The notes: a model not told the origin generated them from the sequence alone. DNA of 64,000 bases from Chitinophaga polysaccharea (GCF_902150045.1 NZ_CABFVU010000001.1:3348001-3412000), one strand, 5' to 3'; shown: positions 55,525 to 63,889, numbered from the stretch's first letter. Numbers and translations are program-made.

Positions 55525-55998
55525 ATGGAAATATCACCGAATTTCATCCATATTGATAAGAAGGTTTCATTTATAAAACGCAGTTGCGATCTGGTAGAGC
55601 ATCTAATACAGGAAAAAGCCGCCGACATTATGCTGGAAGCAACCAAAAAGGACCGGATAAATCCAGATGAAAAAAAATGGATGGACTTCCTTTACGATAT
55701 GGAAAAATGTATTGCCACGGCAAGCGAATTAAAACCCTACCTAGCGGCTAATAGTAAAATGAATTTTGGAAAAACCAATATTAACATATCCCAATTGGAT
55801 TATTTGTTCTTTATGCGGAAAAATACGCTTATCGAAAACTTATTAGATAAGCTAAAAATTACAACAGAAGAAATCTTAAAAAATTTGCCGCTTCAGGAGA
55901 GGCAACCATTTTTTATATGGAAAACGGAACTGGAAACAATTACTAAAAATTTCAAGCTGATGATAAACAAAATGCAGAAATACGAAAAAGCTAAATAA
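55525..55998 (+). CDS. Unknown helical island protein
   Basis: A 157-residue soluble protein rich in Lys, Glu and Leu, probably all helical (FIKRSCDLVEHLIQEKAADI; WMDFLYDMEKCIATASELKP; KLKITTEEILKNLPLQERQP; LETITKNFKLMINKMQKYEK). No signal peptide or known domain. It precedes the TPR-like gene by 69 bases and may be co-transcribed with it. Coding potential is good, and the start ATG 55525 follows an A-rich stretch typical of Bacteroidota. Function not recognised. Confidence 0.6.
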   Translation: MEISPNFIHIDKKVSFIKRSCDLVEHLIQEKAADIMLEATKKDRINPDEKKWMDFLYDMEKCIATASELKPYLAANSKMNFGKTNINISQLDYLFFMRKNTLIENLLDKLKITTEEILKNLPLQERQPFFIWKTELETITKNFKLMINKMQKYEKAK

Positions 55999-56067
55999 AG
56001 TGTAGTCAATACTATCTACCCATACCGGGGGCAGGAATTGCAACTCCTTAAACAAGCTTTTAGAAAA

Positions 56068-56493
56068 ATGAAAAACATTAAGAATCTTCATATTAAGGCA
56101 ATGGAATTGGCCCAAAAAGCAGATGAATATCTACTTAGCCAACAGCAAGAACTATTTGTCAAGTTTGCTTCCGAAGCTTTTATATTAGAAAACGAGGCAG
56201 CAGAGGCGCTGAGTAGCGCACTGGATGCAGAGCCCACAAGAGGGGTACTATGTCGAAGCGCATCGGTACTAGCCTACAATATTGGCCTATTCAAGGAAGC
56301 GGAAAAATTAATTAGAATGGGCTTATCGGGTAAGCCAATCCCCGAAGTTCGTTTAGAGTTAGAGCAGTTACAAACAAAAGTGGAGACAGCAATTAAAGAA
56401 AATTACTCAGCAGAAAAAGTGATAAATGACTTAAGTGCAGAATTAAATAATAATTCAACAATAAAGTTTAAGAAAGGCGAACAGAAAACATAG
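56068..56493 (+). CDS. Small TPR-like helical protein with EPTRGVLCRSA motif
   Basis: A 141-residue helical protein. MELAQKADEYLLSQQQELFV opens a pair of helices; ALDAEPTRGVLCRSASVLAY and FKEAEKLIRMGLSGKPIPEV follow. This EPTRxVLxRSAxxLA...GLSG pattern matches a small TPR-like family I remember from cyanobacteria and Bacteroidota, often next to nuclease or NTPase genes; it has no settled function. The C-terminal ~40 residues are unlike that family. The frame opens at 56038, but ATG 56068 gives the family start. No partner gene of the usual kind is next to it. Confidence 0.65.
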   Translation: MKNIKNLHIKAMELAQKADEYLLSQQQELFVKFASEAFILENEAAEALSSALDAEPTRGVLCRSASVLAYNIGLFKEAEKLIRMGLSGKPIPEVRLELEQLQTKVETAIKENYSAEKVINDLSAELNNNSTIKFKKGEQKT

Positions 56494-56599
56494 AAATGAA
56501 GCCTTGTATCAGATGTAATAGCTACTACTTAGTCATACAAAGTTCCCTATACTGTTAGATCTAGTAGTAGCCATTACATTAAATATCAGTTGATGTTGC

Positions 56600-56843
56600 C
56601 TAATGATAAATATTGCCGGTATAAATATTAGGCTCCATAATTATTGTATTGTCGTATCGATGAAGGTTGGTAAAAGTAAATAACGCTCTGAATTTTATTG
56701 AGATGTCTTCAATAGCCAATTTTAATGATTCCTCGGGTAACTCAACTGCATAGAGAACAGGGATTAAGAGGCATGTGTTTCCATTAAGATTGTTCGCTTT
56801 AAATATAGCCTTCCAGTCAACTTTATTTTCGGTAGTATTTAAT
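56600..56843 (-). pseudogene. C-terminal half of an exported protein cut off by an IS element
   Basis: The minus strand from 56842 to the stop at 56600 encodes 80 residues (TTENKVDWKAIFKANNLNGN; TCLLIPVLYAVELPEESLKL; DISIKFRALFTFTNLHRYDN) with no start codon. This aligns well with the C-terminal half of the intact gene at 60313-60870 (WENYCKTNGIRNSTCII; SLKIGINELESKFLRAMTF). The matching N-terminal half lies at 59635-59932 on the far side of the nested IS elements, so one gene was split by the IS insertion. Confidence 0.75.
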
Positions 56844-56889
56844 CCTTTGTGTAAATAGCATAATAAGCAACTGTATACGAGTTAATACC

Positions 56890-56954
56890 ACCCAGCAGGT
56901 GGAGTGAAGTGAGGCGGAGCGCAGCGGAGCCGAACGAAACGACACCTGCTGGGT
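56890..56954. repeat. Long hairpin in the IS256-type leader
   Basis: ACCCAGCAGGTG (56890-56901) and CACCTGCTGGGT (56943-56954) pair perfectly around a 41-base purine-rich, GC-rich loop that differs sharply from the A/T-rich surroundings. It lies 48 bases before the transposase ATG and could shield the start from outside transcription or be an inserted REP-like unit. Confidence 0.7.
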
Positions 56955-58172
56955 ACGGCGGCTGGATTTGCCCCAATATTTTTTAACTTTGAATACAGTA
57001 TTATGGACAATCAACAACCACAATTCCCAAAGGACTTCTTTAAACAGTTCAAGAGTAAAGAAGAGTTTCATACCTTTTTTAATGGCCTCTTTAAGCAAGG
57101 GGTGGAGGAAATGCTGAAAGCAGAACTGGATGACCACCTCGGTTATGAGAAACATAGCCCTGAAGGCCGTAATTCAGGTAATAGTCGTAATGGTTCCTAC
57201 AAAAAGAAAGTAAAAACCGAATCCCTCGGCGATCTGGCTCTTAATATCCCCCGTGACCGAAATAGTGAATTTGAGCCTGCGCTTATTCCAAAAGGACAGC
57301 GGATGAGTGACAAGCTGGAAGAAGCTATTATTGGTATGTATGGTCGGGGAATGACAACTTCTGATATTAGCGAACATGTTAAAGAAGTATATGGTGTAGA
57401 GGTCAGTGAAGGCACTATCTCTAATGTTACCCATCGTATTACAGAACACGTCAAGAGCTGGCAGAACCGGCCTCTTGAATCGGTCTATTTTACTGTCTGG
57501 ATGGACGGTATTGTGCTTAAAGTAAAGCAGAATGGTAAACATATCAACAAATGTATTTATCTGGTTATTGGCCTCAAAAAAGATGGATTAAAAGAAGTGC
57601 TGGGTATGTGGATTGCCGAAACCGAATCTGCTTCTTTCTGGATGAGCATTTTAACGGATTTAAAGGCCCGTGGCGTAGAAGATATATTGATTGCCTGCAC
57701 AGATAACCTAAAGGGCTTTACCGATGCTATTAAAGGCGTATTTCCGCAAACGGTTACTCAGTTGTGTATTGTTCATCAGATCCGCAATAGCTGCAAGTTT
57801 GTTGTCTGGAAAGACAGAAAAGAGTTTTGTGCCGACCTTAAAGAGGTGTATGGGGCTACCAATAGAGAAGCTGCCGAACAGGCCCTGACTACATTTGCTG
57901 CTAAATGGAGGGCCAAATACCGCCATGCTATTCAATCCTGGGAGAACAACTGGGATAATCTTACCAGCTATTTTGACTTCCCACTGGAGATACGAAAAAT
58001 CATATATACTACCAACACCATTGAAAATCTCAACAGAGGCATCAGGAAGTACACAAAGACAAAGGTCCAGTTTACCGATGATACCGCGGCTCAAAAGGCG
58101 GTATACCTGGCTATAATGAACATAGAAAAGAAATGGAGCATGACACTCCATAACTGGGGCTTCATACTCCAT

Positions 58173-58292
58173 GGGACTATTTCAATAAGTGTGTAAACTT
58201 AAAAATCGGGGATCAAATTAATAATTAGATTCGGGACTATTTCAATAAGTGTGTAAACTTAAAAATCGGGGATCAAATTAATAATTAGATTC
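58173..58292. repeat. 60-bp tandem duplication of an IS end
   Basis: Bases 58173-58232 are repeated exactly as 58233-58292. The unit begins with the terminal repeat GGGACTATTTC and ends just inside the transposase stop codon. The element thus has two candidate left ends. Confidence 0.95.
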
Positions 58293-59481
58293 TCACTCTT
58301 TTATCAAAAATAGTTAAAAACTGATTTAGGACCATGCCCCAGTTTCTAATGGGCATGGTCCATTTTTTTGATACTTCCCGTAAAGCCAGGTATACTGATT
58401 TAAGGACAGCTTCATCAGTAGGGAAGGATAGTTTGTTTTTGGTATATTTTCTAATTTTACCGTTCAGATTTTCGATGAGATTGGTCGTGTAGATGATCTG
58501 TCTGATCTCCATGGGAAAGTCAAAAAAGACAGTCAGGTCTTCCCAGTTTTCGCGCCAGCTTTTGATGGCGTATGCATACTTTGTACTCCATTTAACATCC
58601 AGGGCGTCAAGAGCAGCCATGGCAGCCTGTCTGGTTGGTGCAGCATAAACATCCTTCATATCGGTGGTAAACTCCTTTTTATCTTTCCAGACTACATAGC
58701 GGCAGCTGTTACGTATCTGGTGTACGACACAAACCTGAGTTGCAGACTGAGGGAACACCGATTTGATAGTCTGAGTGAAGCCATTAAGATTATCCGTGGC
58801 TGTAATTAGAATATCTTCCAGGCCACGGGCCTTCAGATCTGTAAGTACAGTCATCCAATAGGCAGCTGATTCATTCTTACCCAGCCACATTCCCAGGACT
58901 TCTTTGAGGCCATCCCGCTTTAGGCCGACAGCGATATAGACGGTTTTATTCACCACTTTGCTGTTCTCCCGTACCTTGAACACAATGCCATCCATCCAGA
59001 CTATGAGATAAACCGGTTCTAATGGCCGGTTTTGCCAGGCGACAATATCTTCTGTCACCCGGCTGGTGATGCGGCTGATCGTGGCCGTGGAAACGTCAAA
59101 TTTATATACTTCTCTTATTTGCTCTTCGATGTCGGACACACTCATTCCCTTGGCATAAAAGGACACAATTACCTCTTCCAGGCCCTGAGCCATCCCTTCG
59201 CGTTTAGGGATGATCATAGGATTAAAGCTAGCATCACGATCTCTGGGAACTTTTATCTCAGATTCACCATAGCTGGTCTTAATCTTCTTCTTACCATAGC
59301 CATTACGGCTATTGGCACTATCATTATGTTCATGCTTGTCATAGCCCAAATGGCTATCTAGCTCTCCCTCCAACATCTTTTCAATACCCCGCTTCTGAAT
59401 CTGGGCAAGAAAATCGTTTAGCTGATCTGCTGTTTTAAACTGCTTCAGAAAGTCGTCTGATAAAAAATCTTCTGTCTTCAT
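58285..59481 (-). CDS. IS256-family transposase
   Basis: A 398-residue mutator-type DDE transposase. N terminus: [20 protein letters not shown], then [20 protein letters not shown]. The catalytic core has [19 protein letters not shown] (Asp), [20 protein letters not shown] (Asp), [20 protein letters not shown] and [19 protein letters not shown] (Glu), finishing [19 protein letters not shown]. It is clearly related to, but distinct from, the transposase it interrupts. All catalytic residues are present and no frame damage is seen. Confidence 0.95.
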   Translation of the reverse strand: MKTEDFLSDDFLKQFKTADQLNDFLAQIQKRGIEKMLEGELDSHLGYDKHEHNDSANSRNGYGKKKIKTSYGESEIKVPRDRDASFNPMIIPKREGMAQGLEEVIVSFYAKGMSVSDIEEQIREVYKFDVSTATISRITSRVTEDIVAWQNRPLEPVYLIVWMDGIVFKVRENSKVVNKTVYIAVGLKRDGLKEVLGMWLGKNESAAYWMTVLTDLKARGLEDILITATDNLNGFTQTIKSVFPQSATQVCVVHQIRNSCRYVVWKDKKEFTTDMKDVYAAPTRQAAMAALDALDVKWSTKYAYAIKSWRENWEDLTVFFDFPMEIRQIIYTTNLIENLNGKIRKYTKNKLSFPTDEAVLKSVYLALREVSKKWTMPIRNWGMVLNQFLTIFDKRVRI

Positions 59482-59634
59482 AAAACTGTATATGCTTTAA
59501 AATTAAAAAATCAGAGCTAAACCCCGATTTTTAATATTTACACAGTTTATGAGATAGTGTCTACTCCATCAATTTTTAACGATATTTGAAAACAGATGTC
59601 GGCTCTAATCAGTTGCATTATCGTTTACACAATA

Positions 59635-59932
59635 TATTTTATAGTCTCTTATTTTCTCTGAGGTTTTTTCTTATTGTTTTTTCAACACGAGGCTCAACAC
59701 CATCCGAAAAATAAACATCCTTTACCATACCTGAATTATTCAATACAATTCCAATATTAAAGAAATGTACCTGGCCCAAACTTGCACTATCCATTGCGCT
59801 ACCAGTGATTGTTTTTAAGGCAGATTTTATTTTTGGAGGAACGATGAAATTGCTTTGTCCCACTACCTTTCCAGCGAAAAACAAAAAAGCCATAAAAAGA
59901 CCTGGTAAAATGAATCGTCTCATAATTTTCAT
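59635..59932 (-). pseudogene. N-terminal half of the IS-split exported protein
   Basis: Starts at ATG 59932 (or 59923) with a signal peptide (MRRFILPGLFMAFLFFAGKV to VGQ), then KSALKTITGSAMDSASLGQV and FFNIGIVLNNSGMVKDVYFS, which align with VAIILNTKGQIENVFYSDGM of the protein at 60313-60870. The frame meets a TAA at 59639-59641 inside the target-site copy next to the IS, 97 codons in. Joining it to 56843-56600 with one copy of the duplicated site gives about 178 residues, the length of the intact paralogue (185). Confidence 0.8.
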
Positions 59933-59934
59933 TT

Positions 59935-60312
59935 TTATTTACTACATTTAGTCCCTTTACTTCCATTTCTATATGCCTCCATAATGACAACCATCGCATT
60001 CCAACTTGTAGGAAAGACCGTTTTTAAAGCCGATCCCCATATTGTTCCATCGAGACCTTCATAGGCCAGTACATCAGCATAGTCCTTAATGCCGGGAAAC
60101 ATTTCTTTAAGACCCGCTGCCACTTCCGTCCGATATTTCTTAAACATTTCATTATGTTGAGCACTACTGCCATCAATTTTCTCATATGTTAATATGCCAT
60201 GTGCTATTTCATGAAGTAGTGTAGCAGCAATATACTCTTGGCTTGCGTTTTGCAACAATGGATTATTGAGATATACAGTAGTTATTACATTAAATATAAC
60301 CGATGAGTATGA
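59935..60312 (-). pseudogene. Orphan C-terminal zincin-like domain (no N terminus)
   Basis: About 125 codons of protein-like sequence begin immediately after the stop of the upstream gene (60313) in the same frame and run to 59935. They include EYIAATLLHEIAHGILTYEK (HExxH zinc motif), a third candidate ligand in AQHNEMF, and a terminal DVLAYEGLDGTIW. No proper start exists (a TTG at 60258 would begin mid-domain) and no signal peptide is present. The sequence aligns with the C-terminal part of the large lipoprotein at 62013-63533 (KLLIAATMIHESIHANANYY). It looks like a loose cassette of that domain. Confidence 0.7.
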
Positions 60313-60870
60313 TTATTCTCTAATATCCTCCCTCGGCCATCGTATAACCTTCGGGTTAAGCCAAATAAATGAAAGACTGGAGTTAAATGGAAAGAAATCT
60401 TTGCTAAATGTCATAGCTCGTAAAAATTTTGATTCTAATTCATTAATTCCAATTTTAAGTGAATCGGTTTCATCACATCTCACCATAACAGACTGTATTA
60501 TACAGGTTGAGTTACGAATCCCGTTTGTTTTGCAATAATTTTCCCAGTAGACTTGTAATGTTTGCTCACCTATTTCCAATGATGATAGCTTATGTCTGAG
60601 AAATCCCTTAAAATATTCATCCATTCCGTCTGAGTAAAACACATTTTCAATCTGTCCTTTCGTATTTAAGATAATAGCTACCGTATACATATCTACAGAG
60701 TCTATCCCGGTAGAATTTGGATTTGCGATCACCTTGGCGATCTCCTGAAGCAACTTTTCAGGAAATGCTTCTTTCTTTTGCCCAAAGCTAAATAAAAAGC
60801 TGAATGTGCAAATTACTAATGTTAGGGTATTTATAATCGATAATTTTATATTAATACTGAGATTAATCAT
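60313..60870 (-). CDS. Exported protein, possible partner of the zincin lipoprotein
   Basis: A 185-residue protein with an N-terminal hydrophobic signal (IINTLTLVICTFSFLFSFGQ), then a mature domain (VAIILNTKGQIENVFYSDGM; LQVYWENYCKTNGIRNSTCI; LNPKVIRWPRED). It is paralogous to the IS-split gene further downstream, both following a zincin-like domain. No known family recognised; the fold seems a small alpha/beta domain and two Cys (near 112 and 120) might pair. By position it could protect the cell from, or chaperone, the zincin domain. That is inference. Confidence 0.7.
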   Translation of the reverse strand: MINLSINIKLSIINTLTLVICTFSFLFSFGQKKEAFPEKLLQEIAKVIANPNSTGIDSVDMYTVAIILNTKGQIENVFYSDGMDEYFKGFLRHKLSSLEIGEQTLQVYWENYCKTNGIRNSTCIIQSVMVRCDETDSLKIGINELESKFLRAMTFSKDFFPFNSSLSFIWLNPKVIRWPREDIRE

Positions 60871-60891
60871 ATTATATTAAGATCCAATTAA

Positions 60892-62001
60892 TCATAGACT
60901 AGCGATCCCTCTAAATTTGGGAGGAAATTCTTTTTTATACCAATTAATAAAGTCCCTAACCGGTTTATTGTTTATTGTTTTAATTGAAAAGGAGAATACA
61001 AGCGGATCTTTATCAATGCCATCAGTTTTTCTGTTCCGTAAGTCGTCATTTAGATAGAAATCATAGTTCCCATTTAGTATTCCTATTCTGGGAAAGAACT
61101 GGAAACTACCAATTCCATTACGAACAATATAAGGCCTTACCTGAATGAATTTTTTATAGTTAATAAACTTAGGAGTGCCAAATGGCGGTGGAGTGCCATA
61201 TATCCAATAGTTAAATAAATTTAAGCTACCTAATGAATCAGCACTGGCACAATATGTTTTAAAGCAGGTCTGGAGCTGATAATTTTTCCACCTTTCATTC
61301 AAGCCCAAACCGCCTCTTTCTTTGGGTAAAGTATCCCAAATGTAACCAGGAGTAAAATATTGTGATTCTTCAGGCAAATATATGCCCCCATAACCTTTTA
61401 TTTCATTTGGGAAAACGAAATTGCTTGCATAGATATAATAAAATTCGGTAAGGATATCATTGTCAATCAGATAATACTTCCCTCTTTCTTTTATCACCAA
61501 TTTGTAGTCCAAAGATTTAATGCGTGCGTTCATACTTCGTTTTACATTTTCCGGAAGGCACTCATTATCCGAGGCAAAATCCGCTGCATATAAATTCCTT
61601 ATAGACCGCTGTAACAATTGTCCTGGCGAAATGAAATTTATTGTATCTAACGCCGCTTTATTTTTCAGTTCAATTACCTTTTTATCTTTATTATTCAAGT
61701 ATAATGGTGTGATCGAAATTAAAATATCGGTTCTCAATTGCTTATAATCATCATAAGCATGTAAAAATTCAGTCGGAGAGAAATTTCTTGATTCAAAATC
61801 ACTTGCCGTAAAATAAATGTTATAAATGTTCCAGATCAGTCCATCAGAATTTCGTACAATCTCTGCTTCATTAAAATAAAAACGAAACGGATCTAATGGC
61901 ATATTGTTTCCTTCTTTATCGGCATCATAAAGTATATATTCTATTGCCTTTAGATTTCCGGTAAACAGTAGTGCTATAATAATCAATATAACCTTTCTCA
62001 T
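60892..62001 (-). CDS. Exported protein of unknown function in the zincin cluster
   Basis: A 369-residue protein with a signal peptide (MRKVILIIIALLFTGNLKA) and no lipobox. The mature part is rich in Tyr, Asn and Phe (DPFRFYFNEAEIVRNSDGLI; FTASDFESRNFSPTEFLHAY; YLIDNDILTEFYYIYASNFV; GTPPPFGTPKFINYKKFIQV). No domain recognised. It lies 11 bases downstream of the zincin lipoprotein and 21 bases upstream of the 185-residue exported protein, so all three are co-transcribed. A surface complex or modification system with the lipoprotein is possible. Confidence 0.65.
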   Translation of the reverse strand: MRKVILIIIALLFTGNLKAIEYILYDADKEGNNMPLDPFRFYFNEAEIVRNSDGLIWNIYNIYFTASDFESRNFSPTEFLHAYDDYKQLRTDILISITPLYLNNKDKKVIELKNKAALDTINFISPGQLLQRSIRNLYAADFASDNECLPENVKRSMNARIKSLDYKLVIKERGKYYLIDNDILTEFYYIYASNFVFPNEIKGYGGIYLPEESQYFTPGYIWDTLPKERGGLGLNERWKNYQLQTCFKTYCASADSLGSLNLFNYWIYGTPPPFGTPKFINYKKFIQVRPYIVRNGIGSFQFFPRIGILNGNYDFYLNDDLRNRKTDGIDKDPLVFSFSIKTINNKPVRDFINWYKKEFPPKFRGIASL

Positions 62002-62012
62002 AATTTATAATT

Positions 62013-63533
62013 TTATTGACATCCGGTTTTGGGTAGTTTTTTACCATCTTCAACAGTTAAAATATTCGCCCTATTAAAATCATCAAGCTCTTGGCTGGTG
62101 ACGCCATTGTCTTTCATCAGCTTAGCAAAGAAAGTATTTACATTATCGATGGTTTCCTTTGAAACGCCATCATCCATGAGCTGGCCGGCCTGGTTCAATC
62201 CGTACATTAAAGCCATCTTATATTCTTTATCAGTGTAGGTGGCTCCTCCCCACGATTTTAGAATATCTGTCATTTTCGCAAATATGGTACCCATCATAGC
62301 TATATGGTCTCTGCTATTGGTATTTTCCTCTTCCTGCAATTTCAGTGCATCAAAAGCGGCAGTAACCCATGAAGCGTCAGGAATATCCCCTGTACTTTTC
62401 CAATCAATATAATAATTGGCATTAGCATGTATGCTTTCATGAATCATTGTAGCGGCTATTAATAATTTCGATGCGTTATCCAAGCCTTGTGAATTCAGTC
62501 TTATAGTAGCTGAAGCAGTACTTATTGTTTTACCGGGTTCAGTTCGCGCCATTAAGTAAGACTTGTTGTCTCCCCATATAAGGTTTCCGCTTGTCCAAAC
62601 CAGATCTGGCTTAAGATCCTGCGAAAAGGGGGTTAATATTTCCTGGAAATTAGCTATATTTCTTAATTGGTTAATTAATGCCACTGCGCATGGATTATTT
62701 TTTTTGAATGTTGAATCGAATCTAACCTGCTGGACACTTGTGGGCTTGGTAGTAGTTCGATCACCACCGCCTATTGGTATCGGGTTATTAGGAGTAACCG
62801 GCCCTCTTGAAATAGGTGTTACCGGCTCAGTGGGAAAGGGGATATCACTACCTGGTGTCTTCGGAGTCCTCGGAGCTGGTGCGATAACTTCCACCAGTGG
62901 CAGGTCAGCTTCGAAGGCAGGACCATCGTCATCGAGACCTCCTGGTTTTTTCCATGGATCCAACGGATCAGTCGGATCACCCACCATCAATGCTTGTGAT
63001 CGGTATTTCAGTTCACCAGTCAATTGGCCGTCTTTGAAACGTCTGCCTCTAAGGGGAATATTATTAAACGGATCGAAAATAATTATGTCCCCCGTGAAGT
63101 CTTCATTAGTCACAAATTGTCTCATATTCTCGCCTTCATTACTACCTTTTGCCACCATATAGTTATTCTCTGGCCTTATTTCCTGTATAGCCCCCAAAAT
63201 GACCCCGTTGGAATCCTTCTGAAAAAGCATATCTCTGTAGCCTACAGGAAGATTATAACCAGTTAATGGCACTTTTAAGATACTGGATTTATCCGGGAAC
63301 TTAAGGACCATAGCATTTTCCCATTTGGGAACTCCTGGACTACCGTGTTTATTAGATACCGCCTGCAAGCCTGAAGGCCCTGCTGATAACCAATTTTTGG
63401 CTTCATCCAAAGAAATAGTTGAAGGAGAATTAACTGGTAAATTAGTTGAATCTTTTTGACAACTGCTGATTGCTAGGGATAAGAGAATTGCAACCTGCAT
63501 GGCTGGTTTCCACTGACTGGCAAACTTGAACAT
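62013..63533 (-). CDS. Large lipoprotein with C-terminal HExxH zincin-like domain
   Basis: A 506-residue lipoprotein: signal and lipobox AISSC (Cys25). The N-terminal domain (~40-190; NAMVLKFPDKSSILKVPLTG; FTGDIIIFDPFNNIPLRGRR) is followed by a Pro/Thr/Gly-rich linker (~195-265; TPKTPGSDIPFPTEPVTPIS). The C-terminal domain (~280-506) has SKLLIAATMIHESIHANANY (HExxH), a later His in NSRDHIAMMGTIF and EYKMALMYGLNQAG, which resembles uncharacterised Bacteroidota zincins found at the tips of secreted proteins. The conserved-head/linker/enzymatic-tip layout resembles a polymorphic toxin, though a surface protease is the plain alternative. A 7-bp tandem repeat lies directly before the ATG. Confidence 0.75.
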   Translation of the reverse strand: MFKFASQWKPAMQVAILLSLAISSCQKDSTNLPVNSPSTISLDEAKNWLSAGPSGLQAVSNKHGSPGVPKWENAMVLKFPDKSSILKVPLTGYNLPVGYRDMLFQKDSNGVILGAIQEIRPENNYMVAKGSNEGENMRQFVTNEDFTGDIIIFDPFNNIPLRGRRFKDGQLTGELKYRSQALMVGDPTDPLDPWKKPGGLDDDGPAFEADLPLVEVIAPAPRTPKTPGSDIPFPTEPVTPISRGPVTPNNPIPIGGGDRTTTKPTSVQQVRFDSTFKKNNPCAVALINQLRNIANFQEILTPFSQDLKPDLVWTSGNLIWGDNKSYLMARTEPGKTISTASATIRLNSQGLDNASKLLIAATMIHESIHANANYYIDWKSTGDIPDASWVTAAFDALKLQEEENTNSRDHIAMMGTIFAKMTDILKSWGGATYTDKEYKMALMYGLNQAGQLMDDGVSKETIDNVNTFFAKLMKDNGVTSQELDDFNRANILTVEDGKKLPKTGCQ

Positions 63534-63541
63534 AATTTAAA

Positions 63542-63604
63542 TTAAGGGTTAAGGGTTAAGGGTTAAGGGTTAAGGGTTAAGGGTTAAGGGTTAAGGATTA
63601 AGAT
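63542..63604. repeat. (TTAAGGG)7 tandem repeat next to the start codon
   Basis: Seven perfect TTAAGGG units (63542-63590) are followed by two degenerate ones (TTAAGGA, TTAAGAT). The array begins eight bases from the ATG of the zincin lipoprotein and lies within its probable 5' leader. Copy-number change would alter leader length in steps of seven, outside the coding frame. Confidence 0.97.
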
Positions 63605-63645
63605 TTCTGCGATCTCGAATTCACTCGACGGCAGAGTTACAGTAT

Positions 63646-63677
63646 AAAAACTATTTAGCAAGAAGAATTCTACCAAA
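63646..63677 (-). promoter_or_regulatory. Probable promoter of the zincin lipoprotein operon
   Basis: On the minus strand TTTG (63674-63677), a 20-base spacer, then TAGTTTTT (63646-63653), seven of eight matches to the TAnnTTTG box. It is ~110 bases upstream of the ATG, so the TTAAGGG array would be transcribed. Confidence 0.5.
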
Positions 63678-63889
63678 TTACCCAAAAACTCGACGACAAT
63701 AAACTACTAAATACTGAATTGTGTGTTTTTCTAATAGCACAACCTAGCGATTAATCCCGTTTGAAAAAAGCTGGATGTCTGGAGAAAATGCTTTGACTGT
63801 AAGAATTAAGAATATGGTATTGTATACCAAACATAGTTTTGCCTTCATATTGCCAAGCGCGCAGAAAGCTTCTTTTCTGTGCGTCGTAT

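Larger units (their letters stand above)
58173..59561 (-). mobile_element. Second IS256-type element, inserted in the first
   Basis: Target duplication TACTCCAT is present at 58165-58172 and 59562-59569. The ends are matching inverted repeats: GGGACTATTTCAATAAGTGT... on the left and the complement of ...ACAGTTTATGAGATAGTGTC on the right, both leading into AAAAATCGGGG. It carries a full-length minus-strand transposase. The outer 60 bases of the left end are tandemly duplicated (58173-58232 and 58233-58292). Complete and potentially active. Confidence 0.93.
57003..59608 (+). pseudogene. IS256-family transposase gene split by IS insertion
   Basis: The first 390 codons (57003-58172) encode a mutator/IS256 DDE transposase: GLFKQGVEEMLKAELDDHLGYEKH, quoted in part, at the N terminus; VYFTVWMDGIVLKV (first Asp); ACTDNLKGFTDAIKGVFPQ (second Asp); [35 protein letters not shown] (Glu). 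At 58172 the reading frame enters another IS. With that insert and one target copy removed, the frame continues at 59570 as QFLTIFENRCRL and stops at 59606-59608, the expected transposase end. The protein as it stands gains eight foreign residues, so it is probably inactive. Confidence 0.92.
56844..59634 (+). mobile_element. IS256-type element, interrupted by a second IS256-type element
   Basis: Ends show related inverted sequences: TTTGTGTAAATAGCATAATAAG... on the left (56846 on) and the complement of ATTGTGTAAACGATAATGC on the right (to 59633). The flanks TATTTAAT (56836-56843) and TATTTTAT (59635-59642) fit a one-mismatch 8-bp target duplication within the disrupted exported-protein gene. 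The transposase is on the plus strand and is cut by a second element at 58173-59561. Removing that insert leaves an intact ~1.4-kb IS. The left end is less certain by a few bases. Confidence 0.75.

Noticed and set aside
60266..60538. Plus-strand frame of 90 codons
   Set aside because: It is the antisense of the exported protein at 60313-60870, which has signal peptide and a paralogue.
62563..63162. 199-codon plus-strand frame
   Set aside because: Antisense of the Pro-rich linker and head of the zincin lipoprotein; low-complexity Gly/Ser/Pro content comes from that.
63542..63604. Possible telomere or CRISPR-like array from the GGGTTAA repeats
   Set aside because: Units are seven bases with no spacers, the array is short and internal, and a gene starts beside it; a simple-sequence repeat explains it.
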